A stretch of DNA of 64,000 nt from the NCBI GenBank assembly GCA_004835665.1, contig RBKR01000012.1, forward strand, positions 1,364,001 through 1,428,000, given 5' to 3'. Position numbers and translations under genes: made by a program. Each line of letters begins with the position of its first letter. Position 1 is the first letter of the stretch. Positions 45,900 to 57,156 of the stretch are shown here, piece after piece. The DNA comes from Phoma sp. XZ068 (taxonomy: Eukaryota; Ascomycota; Dothideomycetes; Pleosporales; Didymellaceae). A model generated the notes under the pieces. That model was not told the origin of the DNA and made no database searches. It saw only the letters and a list, made by a program, of their open reading frames with translations.

Positions 45900-47318
45900 T
45901 CACCACCCCGCAATATCAAGCAATCCATGCGCATCCACCCTCCCCGAGGTCAAGTTCGAGTACTCAGGCGCCAAGTCGTCCCATCGTAGACTCAGTGTCG
46001 AGACATCGTGTTCGCTCTCGGTCTCGTCGGTTGTGGGGGGGCTGTTGGCAAGCTCGTGGGACCAGAGAGATTGGGTAGGGTTGTCGGACGCAAATGGGGC
46101 TTGGCTTGGGAGGGGGGTGCTGAGTGGGGGACCTGAGGATGATGGTGGGTGGTTTGGATGTGAAATTGTGGGTGCTTGATCTGGGTCTGATGGTGCTGGT
46201 GCTTGAGGTGGATCCAACGATGCCGATATTCCTGACTGTTGTGAGGTCTGATCTTGAGGGCTCTGAGTGTCTGGGCTGGTGGTGGTTGAGGCCTGTGCTT
46301 CAGTGGCGGGTGTGTTTTGTTCAGAAGGTAGTCGAGTCGGCGAGACCGATGAAGAAGAACCCCTTGATGTTTGTTGCGGAACTGGTGCAAGGAATGGGTT
46401 CGTCAACCTTGGCGCTCCTGGGGCGTCTTGACGCTCTGGAAGGCCGTCCGCCACGACTTCTGCACTAGCTGAGTCGCCTGCGTTCGATCGGCGTCTTTTT
46501 GGTCGTGAAGTCAGACTGCGAAGAGTCCTACCGGAAGCTTGGACCGCCGCCACAGTCAGTGTAGACATGGGTGGATTTAGGCCGAACGTGGATCCAGGTC
46601 CTGCGTACAGATACTGAATTTGGAAGTCACCATGAAGTGTCACATCGTCGTTGGAAACTTTGTAGCAAGCAGCCCTTGCTGCGATGCGATCATTACTCGG
46701 TTTAGCATGCGCGCTGTCTTTCCTGGCTCTACCGGTGAGTTCCAGCCAGCGATCCCGAATCTTGACTGCAATGTCAGTTGGCAGCAACTTGAAGTCGTCG
46801 CGCTTGAGCTTGGTCTGATTCTGCATGAGCCCGGCATGGAAGTCGACAAGGAATTTCTCCGCCTTGGTATACTTCCCGATGTGCTCCCGCAGATACATGA
46901 ACGGGACTGGGTTCAGAGGCAGACGGATGTCGTCCTTTAAGCACAGCAGATAGTATGCGCGGTAGACCTGGAGAAGTCCATTCTGTACATCGGGCATACG
47001 CAGCATGTCGCCTACATGCCACGCTTGAGCAAACCTTTGGAGTGGCCGTTTGCTGAGGGGGAACTCTCCCAGATGGCCAGGTGCGTTGGAAGATGATATT
47101 TCCATACCTCTGATCAATTGCAGGTGCTTCATGATGATGGTGAATACGCTAGGATCAGCGTTGACAATCCTGCAGCCTGGTACGAGTAGGCCATCTAAAA
47201 TTGAAGATGACCTGAGTACTGAGCGAGGGATGTATACGGTTTGCGCATCAAGAGACCTGCCAACTTGGATGTTGAAACCACCCGTGCACAGGCTGATGGT
47301 GTTAGCTGAGTTATTCAT
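45900..47318 (-). CDS. Hypothetical protein, possible BTB/POZ-like N-terminal domain
   Basis: Single open frame of about 472 codons from the ATG at 47318-47316. The first 180 residues look folded. They begin ISLCTGGFNIQVGRSLDAQTVYIPRSVLRSSSILDGLL, reminiscent of the BTB start (V.VGR...F.VHK.VL..SS), followed by DPSVFTIIMKHLQL and a helical LGD/ML..P..QN pattern. From about residue 250 the protein is disordered, rich in Ser, Pro, Gln and Thr, with a basic RPKRRR cluster that may be a nuclear signal. The BTB assignment rests only on this resemblance, and no function can be given. A start further upstream through an intron is possible. Confidence 0.6.
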   Translation of the reverse strand: MNNSANTISLCTGGFNIQVGRSLDAQTVYIPRSVLRSSSILDGLLVPGCRIVNADPSVFTIIMKHLQLIRGMEISSSNAPGHLGEFPLSKRPLQRFAQAWHVGDMLRMPDVQNGLLQVYRAYYLLCLKDDIRLPLNPVPFMYLREHIGKYTKAEKFLVDFHAGLMQNQTKLKRDDFKLLPTDIAVKIRDRWLELTGRARKDSAHAKPSNDRIAARAACYKVSNDDVTLHGDFQIQYLYAGPGSTFGLNPPMSTLTVAAVQASGRTLRSLTSRPKRRRSNAGDSASAEVVADGLPERQDAPGAPRLTNPFLAPVPQQTSRGSSSSVSPTRLPSEQNTPATEAQASTTTSPDTQSPQDQTSQQSGISASLDPPQAPAPSDPDQAPTISHPNHPPSSSGPPLSTPLPSQAPFASDNPTQSLWSHELANSPPTTDETESEHDVSTLSLRWDDLAPEYSNLTSGRVDAHGLLDIAGW

Positions 47319-48102
47319 GAACAAGAATGCTAAACGTACTCTAATAAGCTATCAGAGAATAACCCTATGGGCAGTTGCTCAGTACCAAATACCGAGCGTG
47401 AGTATAACATGGCGGCTGGAGTTGTGAGGATGGCGACAGTTTCCTGCACCAAATGAGATTATTAGAGCCAGTAGGACCTTGAGACTGCCCTGGATTCACG
47501 GTACAAGCAGATATTCTCATTGTCAATGTCTCGAATGCTGAAGATGGCGGCCAGCCGGTTTACTCCGATGATTCCAGTAAGCTCGAATTTGAGCCATGAT
47601 CTCTCAATCAGTCTGAGACGACCAAACCGCGCATCTAGAAGGAAACATCATGTGCGCCAATGCTGAAAAGCCAGAGTGCAGTGCGTTTCGCCCTTCGAGG
47701 CAGCACAATCCAACGGAATGTGGGCGGCACGCCTCATTTCGAGGGCCGTGACCCATCGTTACCAGCTCCTGAAGAAGGCTTGCGATACTTGTGTGTCAAT
47801 TCCTGGATCACATGAGCGCTTTGAGGAAGCTTGAAGGATTCGATTCAAAAGTTGGATCTTCCACGTCTAATGTGCACGTTCTTGTGTTCTTGAGATGCAT
47901 GTCAGACTGCGACCCATCGTGAGTCACAGGAGAATGATGTAATGTGTTGAGATAGATTTAAATCTGGACGCCAGAATGCACGTCGAAGGTTGAAGCCAAA
48001 CGGTCGCGAATCGGGCCGACTCTTAGCGCTCCACGACACCAACACGATCTGACCCTTGCGTCGGGTGCATCTCCCGGAACTCACAATCAACGCGCATCAT
48101 CG
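47319..48102. other. Intergenic region, no supported gene
   Basis: About 0.8 kb between divergent genes, the hypothetical protein and PCP1. No clear motif, repeat or RNA gene seen. Confidence 0.5.
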
Positions 48103-49322
48103 ATGTCATTAACAAGAATAGGTAGACCGTCTTTACAACGGATCTGCCTAGCTAGTCTGCAACCGGCCCATACACCGTTGCGATGGAGCGCAAACACGCT
48201 CAGCAGGCAACTACAATGGCGTAGTCAGCACAACTCACAAAAACCGCCACGACGCTTCGGACAACCGTCACCAGAACGCAAGTCCCCAATTCAACAGATC
48301 AGAGAAGAGCAAATAGAGATCATCCCACCGACTGCGGGGCCATACACCCCACCGGGAAGCCAATATTCCCAACCAGGGTACGAAGAATATGAGCTACCCA
48401 ACGACCCCTGGCCCAAGGTCAGAGTCCGATATCTGCGCCCAGCAATCTGGTCACTCACCGTCACCGCCGGCATCTTCTCCGGCTTAGCATACTACCAGGC
48501 AAAGAAAGAGATTGAGAAGGCCAAGGCTGCGAATTGGTTCCAAGCACCGCAATGGGCGTTGCAACCACAATCACGTGCAGGACCACCCAGTGCGACCGAG
48601 CTGGCGACCCGCTGGTGGTCAGAGATGAACCCTATATCGAAGGCCACTTGGGGCATCATCGGAGCAAACAGCGCAGTGCATCTTACTAGCTTCCTTGTGC
48701 CTCGGTACTGGGATTTGCTGTGGCACGTACCCGCGCGCAATGTCAACTATACGAATCTCACATCGATGTTTGTGCATTCGGGACCTATGCATCTGGCAGT
48801 CAACATGTGGGCGACCTACAACTTCATGCTTCCTGTGGGCTATTCACGACTGTTCGAGGGTAATGCGCCACATGTAGGAGCGTTCTTCCTCGCCACGGGC
48901 GTGCTGTCCGGATATGCGCAGCACTTGACGACCATGTTCGCGAAGAATAGGCGTCTTGTTCCGGAGATCTTCATCAGGGGCGGTGGAGCCAGTGGTGCTC
49001 TGTTCGGTATTCTTGGTGCCTTCTGCATGGAGTACCCGACTGCCCAACTGGGGATACTGTTCCTACCAATTCACTTCGAAGCACAGTACTTCTTCCCCGC
49101 CGTCATGCTGTTTGACTTGGTGGGGATGATTCGCGGTTATTCTTTCGTCAACTTCGGTCACGCAGTAAGTTTTCATTCACGATCGAGTCAACAACTTACT
49201 AACTCGCTCAGGCCCACTTGTCCGGCGCGCTCATTGGAGTAGGCTACTCTTACTTCAACGGAAAGGACAATCTCTGGAAGCCCATGGTACGGTTCTGGAA
49301 GAAGCGCCTGCAGAGCGCGTAG
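48103..49322 (+). CDS. PCP1: Mitochondrial inner-membrane rhomboid protease Pcp1/PARL type
   Basis: Two exons, 48103-49164 and 49212-49322, total 1173 nt (390 aa). The 47-nt intron joins NFGHA to AHLSGALIGVGYSYFNG. A mitochondrial presequence (MSLTRIGRPSLQRICLASLQ) and one upstream membrane helix (AIWSLTVTAGIFSGLAYY) precede the rhomboid core, the PARL layout. The catalytic serine is Ser297 in GGGASGALFG and the catalytic histidine is His356 in HAAHLSGA. FVHSGPMHLAVNMWATYNF is the conserved loop. Yeast Pcp1 processes Mgm1 and Ccp1, and so controls mitochondrial fusion. The protein ends KRLQSA shortly after the last helix. Confidence 0.93.
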
Positions 49323-49792
49323 TAGTGCTCCAAACCTGGCCTGTGCGCAAAGTCTCCACAATAATTGTATACCAGTAGACTACTGTATCTATAGAATGTG
49401 CCGATATCCTTGATGTCACAGCGTGAACCATTATGAGTTGTCCAATCCGCTACACGTTGCCATGTCCAACAGGATGCGTGGAGATTTTCAGCCAGTTGCA
49501 AACGACGTGTACAAACTGCCGCAGGGTCAACCATGGTCGAGCTGCTCACCGACTCGCAGCCTGACTGCAATATTGAAATTGAGCTCCCGAATTATTCACT
49601 CACATACATACTTCTGCATGCATTTGTTTCTTTCTGTGCACTTCAAATTCACATACATACCAATACTGCAGTCCAACGTATCCCAAAAATTCCTATCTCC
49701 AAACACCTTCAACCCTCCACAAACCACTGTATACCTCCAATAATTGTTCATCGCCACCAGAGCACAACGACATTACGATTTGTAGCCGCCAA
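49323..49792. other. Intergenic region, no supported gene
   Basis: About 470 bp. It holds the PCP1 3' end and the leader of the next gene. Open frames present are short and unconserved. Confidence 0.5.
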
Positions 49793-50362
49793 ATGAACAC
49801 AATGTGCTTGCCACTCGCACCGTTCATGACCATGGGTGCAGCAGACTACTATCCATACCCCATGCACACAGCGCAAGACTCGTGTCCACGACGAGTGCGC
49901 ACTTTCACAGGCCCAAAGTACGCTGGACCAACACCATTACCGCGGAACATGAGGAGAAGAAATATATCACCACCCTCCGCACCCAAACCCAACTCCAGAC
50001 CCAGGCTCGATGAAAGGGTTGACAGCGTGCGGATGGATTCTGCTTCAGACGCCTCGAGCGTGACTTTCACCGAGGAAGTCGAGAGGAGATTCACCATGCG
50101 CCAAAACCTGCATCAATACTACCATGGTCCTGGGAATGCAGATGAAGACGAAGAAGATGTCGAGGTCGATGAAGGGAGTCTCGGGGAGAGGGCGAGAGAT
50201 AGCATCGACATGAACATTGAGCGGGCGAGCTCCTGGGAGAGCAAAGAGGTCAGGAGGAAGAGAAATAGGAAGAGCAAGTTGAAGATGGCGAAGAAGTGGG
50301 TTCAATGTGTGCTTTTCCCTGGGTCGGATGGGAGGAGTTGGTTGATGACGGCGTCGCTATGA
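49793..50362 (+). CDS. Hypothetical protein, basic and acidic low-complexity
   Basis: Single open frame of 189 codons with no recognised domain. The N-terminus is Tyr/Pro-rich, followed by TFTGPKYAGPTPLPRNMRRR. There is a Ser/Asp stretch, an acidic block (ADEDEEDVEVDEGS), and a strongly basic segment (KEVRRKRNRKSKLKMAKKW) that could be a nuclear localisation signal. Composition suggests a largely disordered protein. It is adjacent to, and converges with, the zinc-module gene (about 160 bp between stops). Confidence 0.5.
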   Translation: MNTMCLPLAPFMTMGAADYYPYPMHTAQDSCPRRVRTFTGPKYAGPTPLPRNMRRRNISPPSAPKPNSRPRLDERVDSVRMDSASDASSVTFTEEVERRFTMRQNLHQYYHGPGNADEDEEDVEVDEGSLGERARDSIDMNIERASSWESKEVRRKRNRKSKLKMAKKWVQCVLFPGSDGRSWLMTASL

Positions 50363-50520
50363 TGGCTTGAGAGCTTTACGTTTTACGATTCTTTCTCTAG
50401 ATTCTGTTCCAGATAATCTGAGGGACAGCAAGATGGCTTACGCGATAAACGTCAATGATCTGAACCTACTCGAGGTGCTCCACGTAACTCTATGTGTGAT
50501 AGAAAACTGTCGCGAATTTC

Positions 50521-53500
50521 CTAATCAACGCCCTCAACTTCCAGATCATCACTTGCCGCGCTTGTGTACAGGTCCTGCAAACGTGACTTGAAACGGTCCA
50601 TTGCACCGCCAGATTTCCCAATCATCTCGTCGAGGGTTTGGGTGCGGTCTTTGATAGCGTTGTCGAGGTCGTCTGCACATGGAGTGTTAAGGGCTTTGTA
50701 AGCGAGTGTCTTCATCTGCTTCTCGCAAGAGGTGCAGTACCATCGGCTCACCTTCCTAAGTCCCAAGTCGTTGACGCAGCGCTTGTGAAAGACACCCCCG
50801 AATTTGCACTTACCATACGAACAGATCACGAATGCTTTACCGAACTCCTTGCCCATACCCCGAGCATCCGGCACCATCTCGGCGCGGCAGTAGCAGAGCG
50901 TGTCTGAAACCTGACACCCCGAGCTCTGGAGCTGAATATTTCGCAGCGTACGCGTATTGAGAGGATGCCTCATAGTCAAGTTCTTCCTTAACAGTCGCCC
51001 AAACTTAAGTCCCTGCTTCATGAGCGGGCCGCGCTCAAAGCCGTCCATGAACTCGGTGTGCTCGCGTAATAGACGTGGAGGCATACTAGCATGATCCAAC
51101 TCGCTAGAGGTGTTGTTAGGGTCCATGAAATATGATACGAGGTCATCATCTACGAGCATAAGTCTGCCCTTGGTGCGCTCATGCTGTTCGTACGTGGCCA
51201 ACAGCCTCTCGCCGTGTGCGCGATTGTATGGTCCGGACGAGCAGGGCACCTCTCCAGGATACATAAGGTAACATTGGTTTCGTAGAGGATCTCCACATGC
51301 ACAGTCTGGCGGGTAAATCAGCACATAATTCTCTAAGGCGCAGTATAACTTACGCGGCTCATGAAATGGACAGTCAATTACTCCGTGGCTCTCGAAGCGG
51401 CAGGATGATCCATGTGAACAACCTTCGAAGGACTGGAGGAGCGGTATCGTCAACTGATCAACAACAAAAGCGCTCACAAATCGTGTCCAGTGATCGTGCC
51501 TGCCATGAGTGGTGCACGGCACGGTCGGATGGATTGACTCTGATGAACTATCAGGACAAACGACCAGCGCTTCTACAATTTCGAGGCTGGTATCAACTTT
51601 ACCGTTGTCCATTAGCTCTCTCTCTTGGGAGATAAGGCTCTGGGAAGACATCTCATCCATAGACTGTGAGGCACTGTTGGTCATCGAGCTGCTCAACAAC
51701 GCCTCGCCCAGGCCTTGTGCAGCTCCATCGATGCCAGCTTCGTCTACTGCTGTAGGACTCGATGTCTCCTCGGGGTTGCTCACCTTCTTGGCCTTGCGCT
51801 TTGCTTCGCGCTGGGCCTTCTTGGCCTTCTTCTGAGAGACTATTGGGCGTACATCTTCGGTGCCGTTCTCCGGCGTAGTCGCGCATTCAGGGCCTCTGAA
51901 GCCAACAGTCTCGTTTTCTGAGGGTGGCTTTACAGCGGGTGCGATATGCGTAGTCAAAGCCAATGTGTTCGCTTTCACGGTTGCAGCTAGAGCAGGAAAG
52001 TTATCCCCAGCTGCTCGCGGATCGGTGTTGGCGGCGCTGTTTTGAGAAAAAGCAGGGGTGAATGAAACATTCTTGCCCCACGCTGGCTTGATAGCTGACG
52101 CTGGTTTAATCGATTCTGTGGTCTGGACCAAAGGTGATGATGGCGTCGACTTCTCCTTCTCAGAAATATTAGAATGTGATTGCCTTGCCACATCACGTCG
52201 CAGCCAACCCCGGTTGGTGAATCCAGCAGCGATCTGCTTCTCCTTTGCTTCGACAACCTTCAATTGCAGTATAGCTGGCTTTTTGGGGGAGGAATTTGGG
52301 GTCAATGGCAACAAAGGTGTATAATAGGGCTCAATAACCTTCTGCCCAAGCCCATCGTCTCCGCTGACACGGGTATGAACATGCTGTAAATGGCGCCGAT
52401 CGGGACCTTTCGTGGATGGCAGGACAGGGAACATCAGCGTGTCAGGCGTTTCGCTTATCGAAAGGTTAGTGTCACTAGAACTAAGTCAAAGACGTCGAGA
52501 ACATACCTGGGTGGTGTAACGGGCTCATCAGAGGGTGAAGTAAGGCCACTGGACTCGCTACAGGACGAAGTAATGCGCTCCCCAGTCTTCCAGTCCTTAT
52601 CAGTGTACCTCTCCTCCACAATACCATAGGCAGTCTTGTTGGTGTAGCGCAAATAGCCAGCGCGACGCATCCTGATCTCCATCATGTCTTTCTTGACAAG
52701 CACAAGGTCTTCTACGATAGTATTCTTGAAGGCCTCGACCAGGTTTTCGAATATTTTGAGCTCTTTCCCTTGCAGTGCGCGGTTTCTGAGATTGCGCTTA
52801 ACAAGTTCAGTGATACGAAACACATCCAGGACCCTCACCATCTCGGCATCGAAGTCAACATCCACATCAGGAATCGTAGCGAACTTCTTCAAATCACGGT
52901 GGCTTGCATGCCGGTTGTAGACATTGGCGTTGGATCGTAGGTGCTCTTCGATCATTTGCATCTCTTCCAGGTTGGCCAGGGCCGGCAACATCGCTACTGG
53001 AGACACCCTCAGGGGAGTGGAGGACTGAATCGACATATCTGATCTCCTCTTGGGTGACGATTTTCGCTCTGGTTGCCGCTCTGGCGAGGGACTTCGCATC
53101 TTTCCGCTCACGTTTGGAGATCGGTGTTTCCTCTAGTGCAAGGCTTGGCTCGCTCCCTTCGCAATGGGTGGGTTGTGAATCATGCGGACGACCCCTCCTT
53201 GGGTCTCCAGGTTCTACAGGTACGATGTTCCAGTCTGCTTCACCGCAGCTTTCGTAGACGGTGCGCAGTTGAACGACAATCTGGTGATGTCGCTTGTAGT
53301 GTCTTTATGGAGCACTGTGTCAGGAGCCAGCGGGATGGTGAAAAGGGACTCTATCGACTTACGCTTCGTCAATGGTGCTACAGTAGTTACACATATGGGC
53401 CCGATTGCGCATAAACATTGTCTAAAGCATCAGTAGGTTCTAGCGCAAGGCTTATGGTCATAACATACCTGGTGGAAACGATGACATGGCTCACTATGCG

Positions 53501-53612
53501 TGCCGAAGCAGCTTGCTCGGGCTCCAGGATGGGAAAGTGGTCGCTCACAGAAACCGCAATGATGTTGCAGAGCTTGGCTGTCTTCCCAGCGGAAGAGCAG
53601 GCTGTTAACCAT
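50521..53612 (-). CDS. Hypothetical protein with two Cys/His zinc modules (PHD-like C-terminus)
   Basis: Several exons. Reliable ones run to 52507, then 52453-51354 and 51305-50521, with introns of 53 and 48 nt. The 5' end is tentative: first ATG 53612, exon to 53469, then exon 53421-53363, then a frame through HHQIVVQLRTVYESCGEADW. One junction around 53,220-52,990 is unresolved. The N-terminal module reads HHCGFCERPLSHPG..SCFG..SEPCHRFHQ...CNYC, a zinc-binding pattern. The middle has a conserved helical block (LEEMQMIEEHLRSNANVYNR, LVEAFKNTIVEDLVLVKKD) and long disordered stretches. The C-terminal module is LCYCRAEMV..CSYGKC...GVFHKRCVNDLG...WYCTSCE, a PHD-like finger. PHD fingers read histone tails in chromatin proteins; a nuclear role is inference. 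It could also be two genes if the unresolved region holds a boundary. Confidence 0.6.
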
Positions 53613-54105
53613 CCTGAACGATTCACGGCGAAGATGGGAGTTGCTAAGTGGCGAGGCTGAGTGGGCGGCTGGCAATGGTCATGCGAAGCGAGGCCCAAGA
53701 AGCTTTTGTACACAGACAGCGCGGTTGAAACAGTTATTTCGCGTGTGTAGTTGAAGTGAAGCACGGTGGAAGCTCTCAGTGGGTGGAGTACTGCAAGTGT
53801 GGGGCGTGAACAGGTGGCAGGGTTCATTGGTGCCTGCCCTGGTGCTCAACCATTGGCAGCTGCGCAAGATGAAAGAGCGATCTTGTGTTTTTCAAAGTAG
53901 AGTATGGAATCTGTAAGGACAGAGGAACATGAAAAAAAGGAAACCGGACACCCTTAAGCCTTGCAATACTTCACTCTGAACGCTCTCGCCATGAGCACGC
54001 TACATCGCGGTTGCCTGCAGACGCGGCGTTTCAGCACCCCGCTACGGACGACAGCAAACAGCGGGTGGGACTAGAGAGAGACAAGCCGTAGGCAAGAATC
54101 TGCCT
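53613..54105. other. Intergenic region, no supported gene
   Basis: About 490 bp between two genes on the same strand. It holds the Egt1 3' end and the leader of the zinc-module gene, whose start may lie slightly further upstream than shown. Confidence 0.45.
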
Positions 54106-57100
54106 TTAGAGATCGGCGACAACACGAGCACCAGCCCAGACGTAAGGGTAGTTGCGCTGGTACCAATTCACGCTGACCAGTGTTAGCGCGCTCTCGGCTA
54201 TTGTTACCCAAAGGAACTTACAATGTCTTGCGGCCCGCGATACGCGGAACAGTTGCCCAGGATCCACCAAGAGTGATGTTGTGTTTCCCATCAAAAAAGT
54301 CGGCTGTATAAGCCGGATACAGCTCCATCGGCACGAAGCCGTCATGCTTCTCCAGCACAGTACTGGTCCACTCCCAAACACCGCCCAAGTCAGATTGGCC
54401 GCAGAGCTTACCGCCCCTTTCGGCTACAGAGACAGGATGCCAGTGTTTGAAACCCACATTGGCCCCTTCAAGATCGATGAAGAGGTCGTGTGGATCGAGA
54501 GTAGGACCAGTTGCTGCGCCAGAGTCGCCGTTTGACAAAGGCTTGGATGGTGGCGTCTCATCAACACCGTTGTTAATGAGGTGTCTGTTGGAGGTTAGTG
54601 AGCCTTGTTACCGTCGGAATACTGCGCACTTACCCGTTCACCGCTGGAATTGTGTTACCAAGAGCCTCAAGCTCCTTGTTCTTGGAGATCTCAACGTAAT
54701 TGTAGATACTCAGCGCCTCTTCCATAGTCGGAATGCGCCCACCCATCCACTGCGCACAACCGGCGACTTCATCATAAGAAGCAACAACGGGCCAATCAAG
54801 CGCGTAACGAAGTGGTACCGTCCCGTATACTGTTTTGACGAACTTGCCATCGGTAATGTTTACCAACGAGCCGTTTGCAACACCGTGAAAGCCGTTGATG
54901 ACACTGTCTCTCTTACTTGCATTACGTGCTACATCACCGAGGCGCTGCTCTTCACACCAGGAAGCAGGGATAGCCGTCTTTCCAGTCTTCGTAAGGTAGG
55001 CGGCATATTCGCCGTTTGTGATTGGGCGTCCCCTCGCGCGGAATGATGCAACATGAGTTTTACGAGCCGGTTTCTCATTGTCCCAGCCAAAGTAACGCGT
55101 GGAGGTCTTGTCATTGTCTGGATCATCCAGACCAACGCGGACATCCATCTCAGGAACAGTGAACCATTTGTTCTCCACAGCACTGACTGCTGATCGCTTC
55201 GCAAGAGCGGCAAAATCTGGGATGGTCGTGCCGGGAGGTGGCAGAACCTTGTCACTCTGCACCAGCATGTATAGAAGCGTCTCCAGATGCATAGCCTCGT
55301 GCTCAAAACCTAACCACACAGCGCGTGCGACACGAGGGCTAGTTTGTACAGCACCAGATGTGTAAAGAGCCCCCAACCTTTCCCTGATCGATTGCTGGTG
55401 GGTCAATATCTCGTCAAGAGGCGGCCAGGAGTCAGGAATTTCAGAATGCGCGTGGCACTTCTCGGGGTCGTCAACGTCTGGGTCAATGCCACGCTCGAAG
55501 ATCTTCCAGAAGTATGCGGGGTCTGAAGGCTTGCCATCAGTCGCCCGTGCCATGTGGATGTCGAGAAATGTGGGAATGTGGCCTAAATAGAAAATGCACG
55601 CATTGCGTAGGTTGATTGGCTTGGAGAGCAGCTCATCATCCGGAATCATCTGGCGGGCGACAGCATCCCAAGCTCTCCATAGCTCGTGCCACTCCCCGAG
55701 GGATGGCACTGGTTGCGCAGCATACGCTTTTGGCCTCGTGGGGAAGACGACAGCGGGTTTCGACACAAAGTGCAAGCCTAAACAACAATTAGCAACCCAA
55801 AAAAGAGCTTCGGAGGCGTGTGGGGCTTACCATAGTCGGCTCTGTCGTTAGACCAGACCGTGTTTTCGGCAAGGCCGGCTCCCTCCCAAAGCTCGAGGAT
55901 CTCTTCGCGGCTGTATTTGTAACTCTCTTCGATTCGAATTCGTTCGCCTTTGTGGACCTTGACACCTTCAACCATGACGTCCTTGAGCGGTGCAACAAAT
56001 GCGTGGTGGCGCCCAGCTTCTTCATCAAACTCTCCGATAACTTCCCACTCACCCAGCTTGAAAGTTTCGCTATCCATGAGCCTGTTCGCGTGCTTGAGTC
56101 CGTTCAAAATAAACTCGTGTGTCACGTTATGCTTGTCGTTGTAAGCGTGGTATACACGACGGGCGTCTTTGCAGGAGTCGACCCCGATAAGCATGGTGTC
56201 ACCAGTCTTGATAGCATCGCCAAATTCGGCAAGGAATGGCGCTGCCTCATGTCGCTTGAAGTTGCCCAAGCTGGAGCCGAGCCACAGGATAGTCTTTGGT
56301 TTATCTTTGATGCTGGACGATTTCAGCCACTCCAGTGCATGATCGTATGTCCCATGCAGTCCAAAGCACTTCACGTGCTTGTAACCGTCTGCAACCAGTG
56401 TTAGTGACTATACAAGAGGCACAGGGGTAAGCTGTTGTCGATGAGTGGTGTAGCGGGGTTGTGCCACAACCGAGGCCAGGCACGTTTGACGTACACCCGT
56501 CTCAGGCTTTGCGGATCAGCAATGCACATCCAAAGTTATTCGCACGCAAATGTTCAAGACCATAAATATTATAGGATGCATGCTTACCTGTAGGAATCTC
56601 TGAAAAGGTTCTCTCGAGTTCCGGTAAGGATAGGTCGACTGCATAGTACTCAACTTCTTTCTCCAGGCGATCAATGGCTTGGAGAAGGATATTGACTTTT
56701 CGAAGGTTCCTACGGATTAATGTTAGTATCAAATAGGCAATATGCTACTCTGAGCTGTCAGATGTAACGGGGTGATGCGCACCCGCTACCAAGCTCAACT
56801 ATGACCGAACCTGGTTGCACACGGCGTGCAATTTGTTCAGCATATGCTTCTAGCACTTCGATTTCGGCATTGGTGAGGTAGTATCTATATATCGTCAATA
56901 TCGTAGCTAGGCATCAGGTATACATAGACAGACTCGTCAAGATACGTGATCTTCTCGAACAGTCTCAGCCCAGCCTTGGGCCATTAGCAAAGGTAGAGGT
57001 AAATCGATAAGCCATGCTTACCTCGTCATACAACAACAGAGTGGGCAACGTCTTCTCCCCACCATCTTGTGGCTTGAGGCCTTTCTTGATGTCCGCTACC

Positions 57101-57156
57101 ATGTCAAAATCGGTAGAACCGACACGGATGTCGATGATCTCCGTTGTACGAACCAT
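54106..57156 (-). CDS. egt1: Ergothioneine biosynthesis protein Egt1 (histidine trimethyltransferase + sulfoxide synthase)
   Basis: Eight exons: 57156-57022, 56974-56934, 56884-56783, 56709-56588, 56388-55831, 55777-54634, 54584-54222 and 54172-54106 (2532 nt, 843 aa). All joins are in frame. The first 340 residues form an EgtD-like SAM methyltransferase (IVELGSGNLRKVNILLQA, YAVDLSLPELERT, LWLGSSLGNFKR). The middle is a DinB-like part with iron ligands: GHIPTFLDIH and FEHEAMHLETLLY, about His385, His478 and His482. The C-terminus is an FGE/sulfatase-type fold (WCEEQRLGDVARNASKR, GVWEWTSTVL, GGSWATVPRIA, NWYQRNYPYVWAGAR). The fungal fusion enzyme trimethylates histidine to hercynine and joins it to cysteine with oxygen. 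A separate lyase (Egt2) finishes the pathway and is not in this window. Confidence 0.95.
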
